From a virus, in the IMG/VR virus record IMGVR_UViG_3300020472_000159, positions 1 through 24,516 of that record: 24,516 nucleotides of DNA; one strand, written 5' to 3'. Numbering within the stretch: position 1 is the first letter of the stretch; every line of letters starts with the position of its first letter. The position numbers were made by a program, and so were the translations under genes. The notes below the pieces were generated by a model. It was not told where the DNA came from, ran no database searches, and saw nothing but the letters and a program-made list of their open reading frames with translations. This document shows positions 6,899 to 13,979 of the stretch, piece by piece.

Positions 6899-8035
6899 TT
6901 ATGTCCCTTTTGAGGCAATCACCCACCAATTTGCACCATCAGATTGGAGTGTTCGTGACGAGTAGTTCATCTTTATGGTCATTTCTGAATTAATATCAAT
7001 ATTGGCTTCGAGTGATTTGACAATAACGAGTCCGGATTTGATGCTGTATTTATTAGCGCTAGCCTTCTTGATGACAAGTATTCTTCCAACGTTGTTGCAT
7101 GCAGGTGGTAGTGTGATAATTGTCTTATCTTTTTTGTGACCGTTAGTGTCACACAATATAGTATAATCACGATCGCCTATCTCGTACTCACTGTCGGAAA
7201 TCATTTTAATATTTTTAGTAACGGCCCCGCCCATGGCGACGGACTCTTCAACAGACAGGTGAGTAGTCTTTGTTTTTCCTTCAACCTTAAGTAAGTTATT
7301 TTTTGTATCATAAGATAAAGAAGGAGTGGCAGTAAATCCATTGTGATCTTTAATTTGTATCTCATATGGCGCGCCGGCAGGGGCTGGTGCCTTTCCTTTA
7401 ATATAGTTTTCGTACAAATTTTGTAATGTAGTGTTGTATGTTCCTCTTCGAGAGACATCAGAAACCAGCATTACATCCGTATCGCTTAAATTTTGACCAT
7501 CGGTAGATATGTTTTTTGCTATAAGAGGGTCTACGGTTAGCGCCTTGTTGACTATAGACAAGCCACAAGATGAGTCGAGTGCAATATGCAACCCACTTTC
7601 GTTTGCTACCAAACCTTGCGATGTTTTTATTTGAAGCGATCCTCTTATATTGTGTAGACCATGGGCATGATCTATGTGGTTGGCTTTAATTGGTTTGGTG
7701 AATTTGTTGTTTGGAATATTTGTTAATCCCTCTCCGGAGCCAGTAAACTTTCTAGCTCGGATGTCTCTTGTCACTAACTCTTCGCCATCAAATGTTAATA
7801 AGGTTTCCGCGCGGAGAGTTGTATCTCCTTGTGATATTAACACGCATCCCGGGCCGCCACCGCGTATTTCACGAACTGCCACATCTTTTAAAGTTGCGCA
7901 TGGGCTCTGTGCGTCTGTATCATAAAAAGCGCTCGCACTCAGTGTATTTTTAAAAACCTTGACGCCACCAATTTCCTGATCGGTGTGTTGGGCAACCGCA
8001 CCGTCAACTGTGCCTTTTAAAACATTATAAGCCAT
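6899..8035 (-). CDS. Fibre-like structural protein (MAYN family)
   Basis: A 378-residue protein beginning MAYNVLKGTVDGAV, like MAYNAVSGTLTAAQ in the gene at 9858. A short ARKFTGSGEGLTNIP motif near residue 100 is the 'GDGSxLTNLP' element common in phage fibre proteins. The C-terminal ~100 residues (YTILCDTNG, then TIITLPPACNNVGRILVIKK, ending SDGANWWVIASKGT) form the beta domain shared with the genes at 9858, 10643, 8153 and, more weakly, 776. Its own WCTATTTAY box lies 18 nt upstream, right behind the terminator of the previous gene, so it is likely transcribed separately. It is richer in Lys and Ile than its neighbours, which may mark a different origin. Confidence 0.82.
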   Translation of the reverse strand: MAYNVLKGTVDGAVAQHTDQEIGGVKVFKNTLSASAFYDTDAQSPCATLKDVAVREIRGGGPGCVLISQGDTTLRAETLLTFDGEELVTRDIRARKFTGSGEGLTNIPNNKFTKPIKANHIDHAHGLHNIRGSLQIKTSQGLVANESGLHIALDSSCGLSIVNKALTVDPLIAKNISTDGQNLSDTDVMLVSDVSRRGTYNTTLQNLYENYIKGKAPAPAGAPYEIQIKDHNGFTATPSLSYDTKNNLLKVEGKTKTTHLSVEESVAMGGAVTKNIKMISDSEYEIGDRDYTILCDTNGHKKDKTIITLPPACNNVGRILVIKKASANKYSIKSGLVIVKSLEANIDINSEMTIKMNYSSRTLQSDGANWWVIASKGT

Positions 8036-8053
8036 ATTTTTCCCTCTTCATCA

Positions 8054-8062
8054 ATAAATAGA
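8054..8062 (-). promoter_or_regulatory. WCTATTTAY box ahead of the 6899-8035 gene
   Basis: Minus-strand TCTATTTAT, 18 nt from the start codon, with AAGAGGG as ribosome site between. It lies about 32 nt downstream of the hairpin terminator at 8094-8117. The terminator-then-box order is what a fresh transcription start would look like. Confidence 0.5.
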
Positions 8063-8085
8063 TTCTCCTTGCGTAAACTCTTAAA

Positions 8086-8117
8086 TAAAAAGATGCCCCC
8101 CCACAAGGGGGAGGCAC
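8086..8117 (-). terminator. Rho-independent terminator after the 8153-9733 gene
   Basis: On the minus strand TGCCTCCCCC pairs with GGGGGGGCA around a TTGT loop (one internal mismatch). TCTTTTTATTT follows. It starts about 35 nt after the stop codon at 8153. Stem GC content and U-tract both meet the usual intrinsic-terminator pattern. Confidence 0.85.
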
Positions 8118-8152
8118 CAAAAGGATACTGTAACCCAAACAATAAGTTTAGA

Positions 8153-9733
8153 TTAGAAGATTCTCCAAGTATCAGCAGCAACGTACTTAATGGAAACAGC
8201 AGAATATGCGGAATTCATTGTGATAGCAGTTTCACCATCAATGGTTTGAGAACCAGCGCGCGCAATTGTAAGAGCAACGTTGGCAGCCAATCCGGCTAAT
8301 TTAACGTGAACAACATCGCCCACAGACATACCAGCAGAAGCTGGAAGGGTCCAAGTGCGAGCAGCCGAAATGGTAGCAGTACCGTAGTTGAACGACTCGG
8401 TGAGAGTGGCATCGGCATCGCCAATTCCATTAACACCGGCAGCAGCAGAGGTGCTCAACACACCATTACTAGCGGTAAGACCGGTACCAGCCATCGCAGC
8501 AACAAGGTCAGCAATGCTTTCCTTCTTAGAGGCGTTGGAGTCGTTGGCGTCGACAATAGCAAGGCTATCGTTAGCGACATCAACAGCAGCAGCACCCAAC
8601 TCGTTAAGGTCAAGAGCCATCACTGCCGAAGAGGCAGACAGACCAACACCAGCGAAAAGAGTAGCCATATCGTCGATAGTGACCTTCTTAGGAATGTCAG
8701 AATCGTTAACATCAGCAAAAACGAACTCATCGAGCGTTTGAACTGCGGCAGCGCTTAAGCTTTGTGGATCAAACTGAAGCTTACCACCCGAAGATGCGAA
8801 GCCGGGCTCCGAAGCAACAAGTGCAGCTGCATAGTCAGCCATGGTGTCGCGGTGGAGTCCACCATCGGCATCGCGGAAATAGAAGCTATCAGCACTAACG
8901 TCAAGCGCCGTGTCCGAAGCGTCGATCTCATCGATGTAAGCCTTATCAACGTGAAGTTCAGCCCACTGAAGCGCGCTAGTGCCTAAGTCACTAGTAGAAT
9001 CAGCGATTGGAATAAGATCAGAGTCGAAGCGACCGGTAACAGTAACAGTGTCTGTACCAGCGTTACCAAGGTCTACATTGCCCTGAACACCCAAAGAGCC
9101 GATAACCTCGACTAAGGTAGCTGTGATGTCAACATCACCGCTTGATACGATGTCTAGATCAGTACCATCGCCGGAGATATATTCGCCAGCGTTACCGAAA
9201 GCGAGCCTAGCTCCACTCGCGGCCATCACGCAGTTATTCGCTGCTTGATCGGTCAAAGTGAACTTAGACGTACTACCAATGTTGATGATTGCACCATCAG
9301 ATAACAGATCGAGATCATCACCGATAACCGCACTTTTAGCAACACTCAAGCCACCATCGGTTTGCAAAGAACCGTCAGTAGTAGAAGTTGCCTCAGTGGT
9401 GTCGTCAGTTTTGAGAATAGCAGAGTAAGTACCGGTGGTACCAACAACCGCAGCGAAAGAACCGTTAGCAACTGAGCTAGCACCAATAACAGTGCCGTCG
9501 ATGGCACCAGAATCGATGTCAACGTTGGTCATGTTTTCATTAGCACAATCCATAGCGCCGTTAAGCGTAGAGATAGCACCAGCTGTGGCAGCTAACACGT
9601 CAATGTTTGCAGTTCCGTCTAGATAAAGATCTTTCCACTCTTTACCGGACGCACCAAGGTCAAATGAATCATCATCTGTTGGAGCGAGAGCACCACTAAG
9701 TTCAGCGGTACCTACTTGAAATTTATAAGCCAT
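8153..9733 (-). CDS. Large Ala/Asp-rich repeat fibre protein
   Basis: A 526-residue protein. It opens with MAYKFQVGTAELSGALAPTD and two DLGxSxxxWxxLxxD units: DLGASGKEWKDLYLDG near residue 25 and DLGTSALQWAELHVDK near 245. These are a beta motif frequent in marine phage fibres. The second half holds three degenerate repeats of about 50 residues, with cores FYFRDADGGLHRDTMADYAA, FVFADVNDSDIPKKVTIDDM and LAIVDANDSNASKKESIADL, the last two followed by AGxGLSAS/AGTGLTAS. The C-terminus (ISAARTWTLPASAGMSVGDV, ending WRIF) is the shared beta domain. Codon use is more G/C-ending than in its neighbours. It forms a single-gene unit between a WCTATTTAY box 95 nt upstream and a strong terminator. A trimeric fibre or decoration role is inferred. 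Confidence 0.85.
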   Translation of the reverse strand: MAYKFQVGTAELSGALAPTDDDSFDLGASGKEWKDLYLDGTANIDVLAATAGAISTLNGAMDCANENMTNVDIDSGAIDGTVIGASSVANGSFAAVVGTTGTYSAILKTDDTTEATSTTDGSLQTDGGLSVAKSAVIGDDLDLLSDGAIINIGSTSKFTLTDQAANNCVMAASGARLAFGNAGEYISGDGTDLDIVSSGDVDITATLVEVIGSLGVQGNVDLGNAGTDTVTVTGRFDSDLIPIADSTSDLGTSALQWAELHVDKAYIDEIDASDTALDVSADSFYFRDADGGLHRDTMADYAAALVASEPGFASSGGKLQFDPQSLSAAAVQTLDEFVFADVNDSDIPKKVTIDDMATLFAGVGLSASSAVMALDLNELGAAAVDVANDSLAIVDANDSNASKKESIADLVAAMAGTGLTASNGVLSTSAAAGVNGIGDADATLTESFNYGTATISAARTWTLPASAGMSVGDVVHVKLAGLAANVALTIARAGSQTIDGETAITMNSAYSAVSIKYVAADTWRIF

Positions 9734-9828
9734 TTAAAAACCCTCCATATTATAAGTTTTATATTTAGGCGAACAGGCGCCATACACCAATCCCCCGAAG
9801 AGTCGTGATACAAGGTGCCCGTCCACTC

Positions 9829-9837
9829 ATAAATAGT
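9829..9837 (-). promoter_or_regulatory. WCTATTTAY box ahead of the 8153-9733 gene
   Basis: Minus-strand ACTATTTAT within the 124-nt gap between two fibre genes, 95 nt upstream of the ATG. It sits in a CAGACTATTTATGAG context. The leader would be longer than at the other copies. No clear terminator separates it from the 9858 gene. Confidence 0.45.
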
Positions 9838-9857
9838 CTGTAGAAAAGTCTGAAACT

Positions 9858-10619
9858 CTAGTAAATGAAGTACTTCGAGATTCCATCACAATAAAGCTGC
9901 ACTGCTGCAAAAGATGAGCCCAAAACAACTGAATTTTGACCATCGATTAAATTGCCCCCTTGAGTATTAACGGTAATCGGCTTGGTTATTCCTTGACCGC
10001 CTTCGTCCTTTACTATAACTGTTTGTCCGCTTTGCATTGCATTAGCCACCGGCATTGTTATTATCACCGATCCAGCTGCTTCGGCAGTATCTACTCCCAC
10101 ATAATAATCACTAGTAGTGATAGTGTAGTCGTCGCTTACGGTTACTCTCTTGTACGATACCGATCCGCTCAACAGGGAGCTGCCAGCAACAGAGAGTTGA
10201 TGATCTGGGGTGGCGTTAGAGCCGATCTGCACGCTGCTCGTTGTAAATGCTTTGGTGGCATTAATTTCTGTGAATATGCCCCCGCCAGAGCCACCACCAC
10301 CGGGCAAATTGGTCAACATACTACCGTCGCCTTGAAAGTAGGAAGCCGAGATACCAATGCTTGCTGTTAATTGTCCAGTGACAGTGAGGATGCTACCATC
10401 GAATGTGAGATTAGTCTCGGACGTGAGAGCGTTAAAATCGCCACCAACATTGGTTACTATGCCATTGTTGACTGCATTGTCCAAACGCGGAACATTAATA
10501 ACAGACGCGCCGTCCGAAGTGCTTAAGTTGCCTGACACCACGTTAGCGATGATAGAACCACTAGCGGGAAGATAATTTTGTGCGGCGGTAAGTGTGCCCG
10601 ATACTGCATTATATGCCAT
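9858..10619 (-). CDS. Fibre-like structural protein (MAYN family)
   Basis: A 253-residue protein. The N-terminus MAYNAVSGTLTAAQNYLPAS matches the style of the 6899 gene. Residues ~75-110 carry NLTFDGSILTVTGQLTAS followed by SYFQGDGSMLTNLPGGGG, a classic phage-fibre motif with a Gly-rich hinge. The C-terminal ~90 residues (DYTITTSDYYVGVDT, IITMPVANAMQSGQTVIVKD, GGNLIDGQNSV, ending ISKYFIY) form a beta domain of the same plan as the C-terminus of the 10643 gene. It lies 23 nt after that gene and probably shares its transcript. A virion-surface role is inferred from these features. Confidence 0.83.
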   Translation of the reverse strand: MAYNAVSGTLTAAQNYLPASGSIIANVVSGNLSTSDGASVINVPRLDNAVNNGIVTNVGGDFNALTSETNLTFDGSILTVTGQLTASIGISASYFQGDGSMLTNLPGGGGSGGGIFTEINATKAFTTSSVQIGSNATPDHQLSVAGSSLLSGSVSYKRVTVSDDYTITTSDYYVGVDTAEAAGSVIITMPVANAMQSGQTVIVKDEGGQGITKPITVNTQGGNLIDGQNSVVLGSSFAAVQLYCDGISKYFIY

Positions 10620-10642
10620 TCATGGAGTCTCCCTAAATATAA

Positions 10643-11326
10643 TTAGAAGACAAACCAATTGGTACCATTTGAATACAAACTAATTGCTGGCATTGTGCCG
10701 GATAATTCATAAGAAGCCGCCCCGTCAATCAGATCTCCCGATCCCGCAGAAGCCGTAATGGTGATGGCACCGGTGCGACCGGTATTCTCATCTTTAAAAA
10801 CATACACTCCGCCAGCTGCAGCGGCAGAGGCGCTATGTAATCGAAAAGTTATATCTCCTCCCGCCGTAATTCCATAAATATAATTTGCCACCGACGAGGT
10901 TTGATTGTTCGCTGAAATGGCTGTGTAGCCGCCGCGGAGTCCTGTGGTGTATGTTTGATCATTTTCTACTGTTAGTGTCGAGGCTGCGCCGGCTTTGCCC
11001 ACATAAAGGCTACCAGTACGAATATGTACATCATCGGTACTATCGCCAAACCTAGTGGAGCCAGTTGTATCAATCTCAGCAATATCTTTAATATGGTAGT
11101 GACTGGCAGACAGAGTACCTGAGACTACGAGAGTTCCAGTCAACACCATCGTATTGGCGGCGAAGTCGCCCGGGTTGGTGGACGAACTATAGTACATCAA
11201 GCTAATGCTACCGGTCGTGTTTCCCGAACCGCTTAAATATTGTATTGAACCTACGGGTCCGTACGCACTACCATCCGCACTTCCCGAATCTCCACAATCT
11301 ATATATGCCCAACCAAACTTAGCCAT
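10643..11326 (-). CDS. Fibre-like structural protein (MAKFGWAY family)
   Basis: A 227-residue protein beginning MAKFGWAYIDCGDSGSADGS. The middle reads GSISLMYYSSSTN, MVLTGTLVVSGTLSASHYHI and DTTGSTRFGDSTDDVHIRTG. This is the strand pattern of proteins I associate with marine phage fibres or decoration. The C-terminal ~90 residues (GGYTAISANNQTSSV, ITFRLHSASAAAAGGVYVFKD, SGDLIDGAASYEL, ending YSNGTNWFVF) share the beta-domain plan of the 9858, 6899 and 8153 products. It follows the 11331 gene after only 4 nt, so the two are almost certainly co-translated. There is no enzymatic signature. Confidence 0.83.
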   Translation of the reverse strand: MAKFGWAYIDCGDSGSADGSAYGPVGSIQYLSGSGNTTGSISLMYYSSSTNPGDFAANTMVLTGTLVVSGTLSASHYHIKDIAEIDTTGSTRFGDSTDDVHIRTGSLYVGKAGAASTLTVENDQTYTTGLRGGYTAISANNQTSSVANYIYGITAGGDITFRLHSASAAAAGGVYVFKDENTGRTGAITITASAGSGDLIDGAASYELSGTMPAISLYSNGTNWFVF

Positions 11327-11330
11327 GGGC

Positions 11331-11759
11331 TTATCCTACGCCTGCTGAACCTGACCAGCTTGGACCCTTCGAGCCGCTACACTTGTTAGCATCTATCGAA
11401 GTAAGTCCTGCAACAATATCAACATTTGAAGATCCAGAAAGCCAAAGCTCAGTTACCTTAAGCTCCAGCGGTCCCTCAACTGAAGACTGCCCGGGCGCTC
11501 CGCCGCGTTTTGAAATGGTGAAGTTGTTGGTTCCCATTAATCCAGCCTGAGAAAAACCAACCGTTGCAGCCAACCCTGTATCATTATTAATTATAGCTAC
11601 CCATCGGGTCACAGTAGGGAACTCTACTTTGACACCATCGACGCCATTTGCGGTGGTATCCAAGGAACCAGTGGCCCATGGTCTACCGCTTACCTGATAG
11701 GCAGGTACATAATTTAATCCGACCTCAGCTTGCCATGATGGTCTCCAGTTATTCGCCAT
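11331..11759 (-). CDS. Small structural protein (MANNWRPSW family)
   Basis: A 142-residue protein: MANNWRPSWQAEVGLNYVPA, then EFPTVTRWVAIINNDTG, then KVTELWLSGSSNVDIVAGLT, ending GPSWSGSAGVG. The alternating hydrophobic pattern suggests a compact beta sandwich. I recall similar small proteins from uncultured marine T4-like phages, without assigned function. It is the first gene after bS21, has a WCTATTTAY box 31 nt ahead of its start, and heads the 11331-10643-9858 unit. Its size and position suit a head-decoration protein or the base to which the following fibre proteins attach; this is inference. Confidence 0.8.
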   Translation of the reverse strand: MANNWRPSWQAEVGLNYVPAYQVSGRPWATGSLDTTANGVDGVKVEFPTVTRWVAIINNDTGLAATVGFSQAGLMGTNNFTISKRGGAPGQSSVEGPLELKVTELWLSGSSNVDIVAGLTSIDANKCSGSKGPSWSGSAGVG

Positions 11760-11790
11760 ATTATAAAACTCCTAAATTTGTTATTCTCTT

Positions 11791-11799
11791 ATAAATAGT
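11791..11799 (-). promoter_or_regulatory. WCTATTTAY box overlapping the end of the bS21 gene
   Basis: Minus-strand ACTATTTAT. It overlaps the TGA of the bS21 gene by one base and lies 31 nt before the start of the 11331-11759 gene. It would start the first fibre-gene transcript. Confidence 0.5.
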
Positions 11800-12047
11800 C
11801 ATCTCTTTTTTCTATTACGCCTTTCTTGTGCTCTAATTAATTTTTGTTTCTCTCTATGTCTGCGTCGTGCTGCTCGTGCTTGCTTTTCTTTCTTAGCTTC
11901 GGAAGGCTTCTTGTGGTACCTCTTGTCCCTTACTTTTTCAACTATTTTCTCTTTTTTGCATTTTTTTATAAATCGACGAATCATTCTTTCGTGATTTCCT
12001 CTACAGCTTTGCGCGGTGACTTTTACGTTTGATGTTTTTCTACCCAT
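11799..12047 (-). CDS. rpsU: Phage-encoded ribosomal protein bS21 homologue
   Basis: An 82-residue, very basic protein. Residues ~18-50 (ERMIRRFIKKCKKEKIVEKV, then RDKRYHKKPSEAKKEK) follow the bS21 pattern of a RRF-K-x-CE/K helix, an E-V-R-x-R-x-Y/F-x-KP turn and a K/R-rich second helix. The C-terminus is a long Lys/Arg helix. In bacteria bS21 binds the small-subunit platform near the anti-Shine-Dalgarno region of 16S rRNA and helps initiation. Phage copies of bS21 are known from pelagiphage-type myoviruses and many metagenomic phages. It lies between head-core genes and fibre genes, 4 nt from the neighbour at 12052, so it would be expressed with late genes. The N-terminus (MGRKTSNVKVTAQSCRGNHE) is somewhat longer than in E. 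coli. An unrelated basic protein is the alternative. Confidence 0.85.
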   Translation of the reverse strand: MGRKTSNVKVTAQSCRGNHERMIRRFIKKCKKEKIVEKVRDKRYHKKPSEAKKEKQARAARRRHREKQKLIRAQERRNRKKR

Positions 12048-12051
12048 AGTA

Positions 12052-12453
12052 TTACTTCATCGCCTTCCACATTTTAGCGGCGCCGCCCATGATAGAACCA
12101 ATATCGACTCCGGGATCTCCGGGCTCACCGAGATCAACGGCGCCGGCTTTGGGTGTTGCAACTTCACGTGATGTAAAAGGAGTAGTATCTTCAAAAATAT
12201 TCACCCCATTATAGGCATCCTTTCCGATTGCATCTAAAAGTGCCTGTTTTTGCTCTTTGAGTTGTTGCTTTCTTTGTGGTGGCGGCGACTGATCGTAGAC
12301 AGGTTGTTGTGCGGATTCCACCATGGGAGCCGCTTGTAGACCTTTGGTTACTTCAGTTACCACATTAGCCAAAAGACCCTCCTCGATAAGAATCTCATTA
12401 ATACATTCTTTGATTAGGGGCTTTATTACTTTCTTCAGTTCGTGTTTTTTCAT
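12052..12453 (-). CDS. Prohead-core candidate, small protein after the protease gene
   Basis: A 133-residue protein. Its amphipathic N-terminus (MKKHELKKVIKPLIKECINE) carries INE20, LIE and IEE sites of the (L/I)-x-E type used by T4-like prohead proteases. The middle is Gln/Pro-rich (QSPPPQRKQQLKEQKQ), and the C-terminus is Gly/Pro-rich, ending GGAAKMWKAMK. It starts 6 nt after the protease stop and ends 4 nt before bS21. No family is recognised. Size, location and processing motifs suit a minor core or internal head protein; this is inference. Confidence 0.75.
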   Translation of the reverse strand: MKKHELKKVIKPLIKECINEILIEEGLLANVVTEVTKGLQAAPMVESAQQPVYDQSPPPQRKQQLKEQKQALLDAIGKDAYNGVNIFEDTTPFTSREVATPKAGAVDLGEPGDPGVDIGSIMGGAAKMWKAMK

Positions 12454-12459
12454 ATAATC

Positions 12460-13068
12460 CTACTCTTCTTCCAAGATCTCATTCAAGAGGCGATTGATTC
12501 TATCGCCCTTAGTAAAGACCTTAGATTCATTTAAATCTTTAACTTCCTTCATCATGAAGGCGCCGGGGGTGGATGGTTCTGAAACCATATCAAAGCAGAT
12601 TAATTGAAAGTCGTCTTCTACGATCGTCTGTCCGCCGGATTCCGATACCGATCCCATTCCTCGGGAAGACACTCCCACCGTTACGCCACCATTTACTAGT
12701 TCTTGTAAAATTTTACCTGATGGAGTGTTGAGGACCTTCATTTTGCCCATTACGTTTTTACCCTCCATCCACATCGCTGTTACCGAATGTGATACATTCT
12801 TTAAATTAATTACTGAATCGTCTGGGTGATCCAATTCGCCAAGGGCGCGCGCTTCTTTTATAAGCTTCTGATAATTCTTCACTTCTCGCTCCATAACTGC
12901 GTGAGGGTACACTCTTCCGTTGCCGTTTTGTGTCTCAGTCATCTGCATGATGCCTGACAAAATCATGCCACCTTCGGAAACGTATCTCTTTTCATCTTCT
13001 GTCAAAAGATCCTGACAAACTCCACCATCGCAAAGGGCATAATACTCTCTTAATAATACTTTGCTCAT
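12460..13068 (-). CDS. 21: Prohead core protease, T4 gp21-like (peptidase U35/S80 type)
   Basis: A serine protease that matures the prohead by cutting scaffold, capsid and internal proteins after (L/I)-x-E. The catalytic elements appear in order: His81 in GELDHP (78-82), Ser135 in VGVSSRGMGS (131-140), and Asp160 in ICFDMVSEPS as probable third member. QNGNGRVYPHAVMEREV (47-63) is the conserved N-terminal substrate-groove block. The 202-residue length is close to T4 gp21 (212). Both ends carry candidate self-cleavage sites, LLRE8 and LLNE197, in keeping with autoprocessing in T4. It follows a membrane-protein gene by 12 nt and belongs to the head-assembly run downstream of portal. Confidence 0.95.
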   Translation of the reverse strand: MSKVLLREYYALCDGGVCQDLLTEDEKRYVSEGGMILSGIMQMTETQNGNGRVYPHAVMEREVKNYQKLIKEARALGELDHPDDSVINLKNVSHSVTAMWMEGKNVMGKMKVLNTPSGKILQELVNGGVTVGVSSRGMGSVSESGGQTIVEDDFQLICFDMVSEPSTPGAFMMKEVKDLNESKVFTKGDRINRLLNEILEEE

Positions 13069-13080
13069 AGCTAAGATCCC

Positions 13081-13422
13081 TTACAGCAGTGTCGGACTGG
13101 CTGCAGCATCCACTTTTGTGTCCAAATGTTTGTGTTCATGTTTAATTCCCTCGTCTCCGATAATCATGTTTAAGGCGTAAGATGTTCCTGATGATAAACC
13201 ACCCAGAAGAAGGGCGTTTACTACACTTACATCAAAACTAAATAGTTCTGTAAATGGAGAAAGAAGCATTAATAACCAGCCAACGTGGAATCCTACGCAC
13301 ATTGGGCACTTAAATAATTCTCCAAGCAGTCCTTCTGTTGGTCTTACTTTGTTTAAAATTGTACCATAGACAATCCCTTGTGTTAAACCATATGCACAGA
13401 GTATGAATATTACAATTTCCAC
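13081..13422 (-). CDS. Small membrane protein with CPMC motif (DUF1360-like)
   Basis: A 113-residue protein with three hydrophobic segments: about 2-22, 42-58 and 66-90. Between the first two lies FKCPMCVGFHVGW, a Cys-x-x-Cys followed by a Gly/His/Trp helix. This resembles the CPxCxGxW signature of DUF1360 membrane proteins. The C-terminus (KHEHKHLDTK) is hydrophilic and His-rich. The gene abuts the 13423 gene without a gap and precedes the protease by 12 nt. T4 proheads initiate at the inner membrane, helped by gp40. A membrane protein inside this head operon could serve such a role, but that is inference. Metal binding at the Cys/His residues is another option. Confidence 0.78.
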   Translation of the reverse strand: MEIVIFILCAYGLTQGIVYGTILNKVRPTEGLLGELFKCPMCVGFHVGWLLMLLSPFTELFSFDVSVVNALLLGGLSSGTSYALNMIIGDEGIKHEHKHLDTKVDAAASPTLL

Positions 13423-13968
13423 TTATTCTCCCGCAGCTATATTGTGAACAGTGTTACCCGTAGAGTTTCCTATTTGTCTATCGGCTAGCCATTGTTTAAT
13501 GACCTCGTCCATATTGGGAATGGGAGTGTTGGGGGCTTCAGATGCCATCTGCTCTACTTCGGGCATTTTTTCTTCTATGAACGCCTCTTCGAGTCGATCA
13601 TCAATTAGCTCTTGAAAACCATCGCTTAAATTAAAGGCTGCCAATACAGGATTGTTGGCAGTTACTTCATCTGGCTTTTGGGCATATATTCGGAAGATCT
13701 TTGTAGCTGCATCGCCGACGCTCTTTAGGGTGCCGGCAAACGGTATCATGTCCTGCAGAAGCGCAGCCACTAGATCTTTGCCAGCATCGCCCATCACGTC
13801 CAGAAGCTGTGCTTCGCGGTCTTTGTCTAGTTTTCCTTGGGCTTTAAGTGCTGCGCCTTGGGTTATGACCTTCAGTTGAGCCCAAGTCATTGGCGCTTTT
13901 TTTGGTTCAATTTTAAGTTCAGAGAGGTAGCTGTCCCAGTTTTCCATTATTAGCTTCATGTGTGTCAC
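13423..13968 (-). CDS. Head-core candidate with ENW N-terminal motif
   Basis: A 181-residue protein. After a GTG start it reads MTHMKLIMENWDSYLSEL, which has the same layout as the MKKLFENWRKHLNE peptide of the genes at 22112 and 23346. It ends in LSE, a likely prohead-protease site. Residues ~50-130 are helical with a hydrophobic stretch (DLVAALLQDMIPFAG). The tail is polar. GGAG at 13977-13980 stands 8 nt from the GTG and 17 nt from the in-frame ATG at 13959, so GTG is favoured. It lies in the portal-to-protease interval, where T4 keeps core genes 67 and 68. A core or internal head protein is the likeliest role, but no homologue is named. Confidence 0.78.
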   Translation of the reverse strand: MTHMKLIMENWDSYLSELKIEPKKAPMTWAQLKVITQGAALKAQGKLDKDREAQLLDVMGDAGKDLVAALLQDMIPFAGTLKSVGDAATKIFRIYAQKPDEVTANNPVLAAFNLSDGFQELIDDRLEEAFIEEKMPEVEQMASEAPNTPIPNMDEVIKQWLADRQIGNSTGNTVHNIAAGE

Positions 13969-13979
13969 ACTACTTTCTC

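Noticed and set aside
13238-13246. ACTATTTAG inside the membrane-protein gene, like the late-promoter box
   Set aside because: It lies in coding sequence, 169 nt from the next start, and is off consensus at the last base; likely chance.
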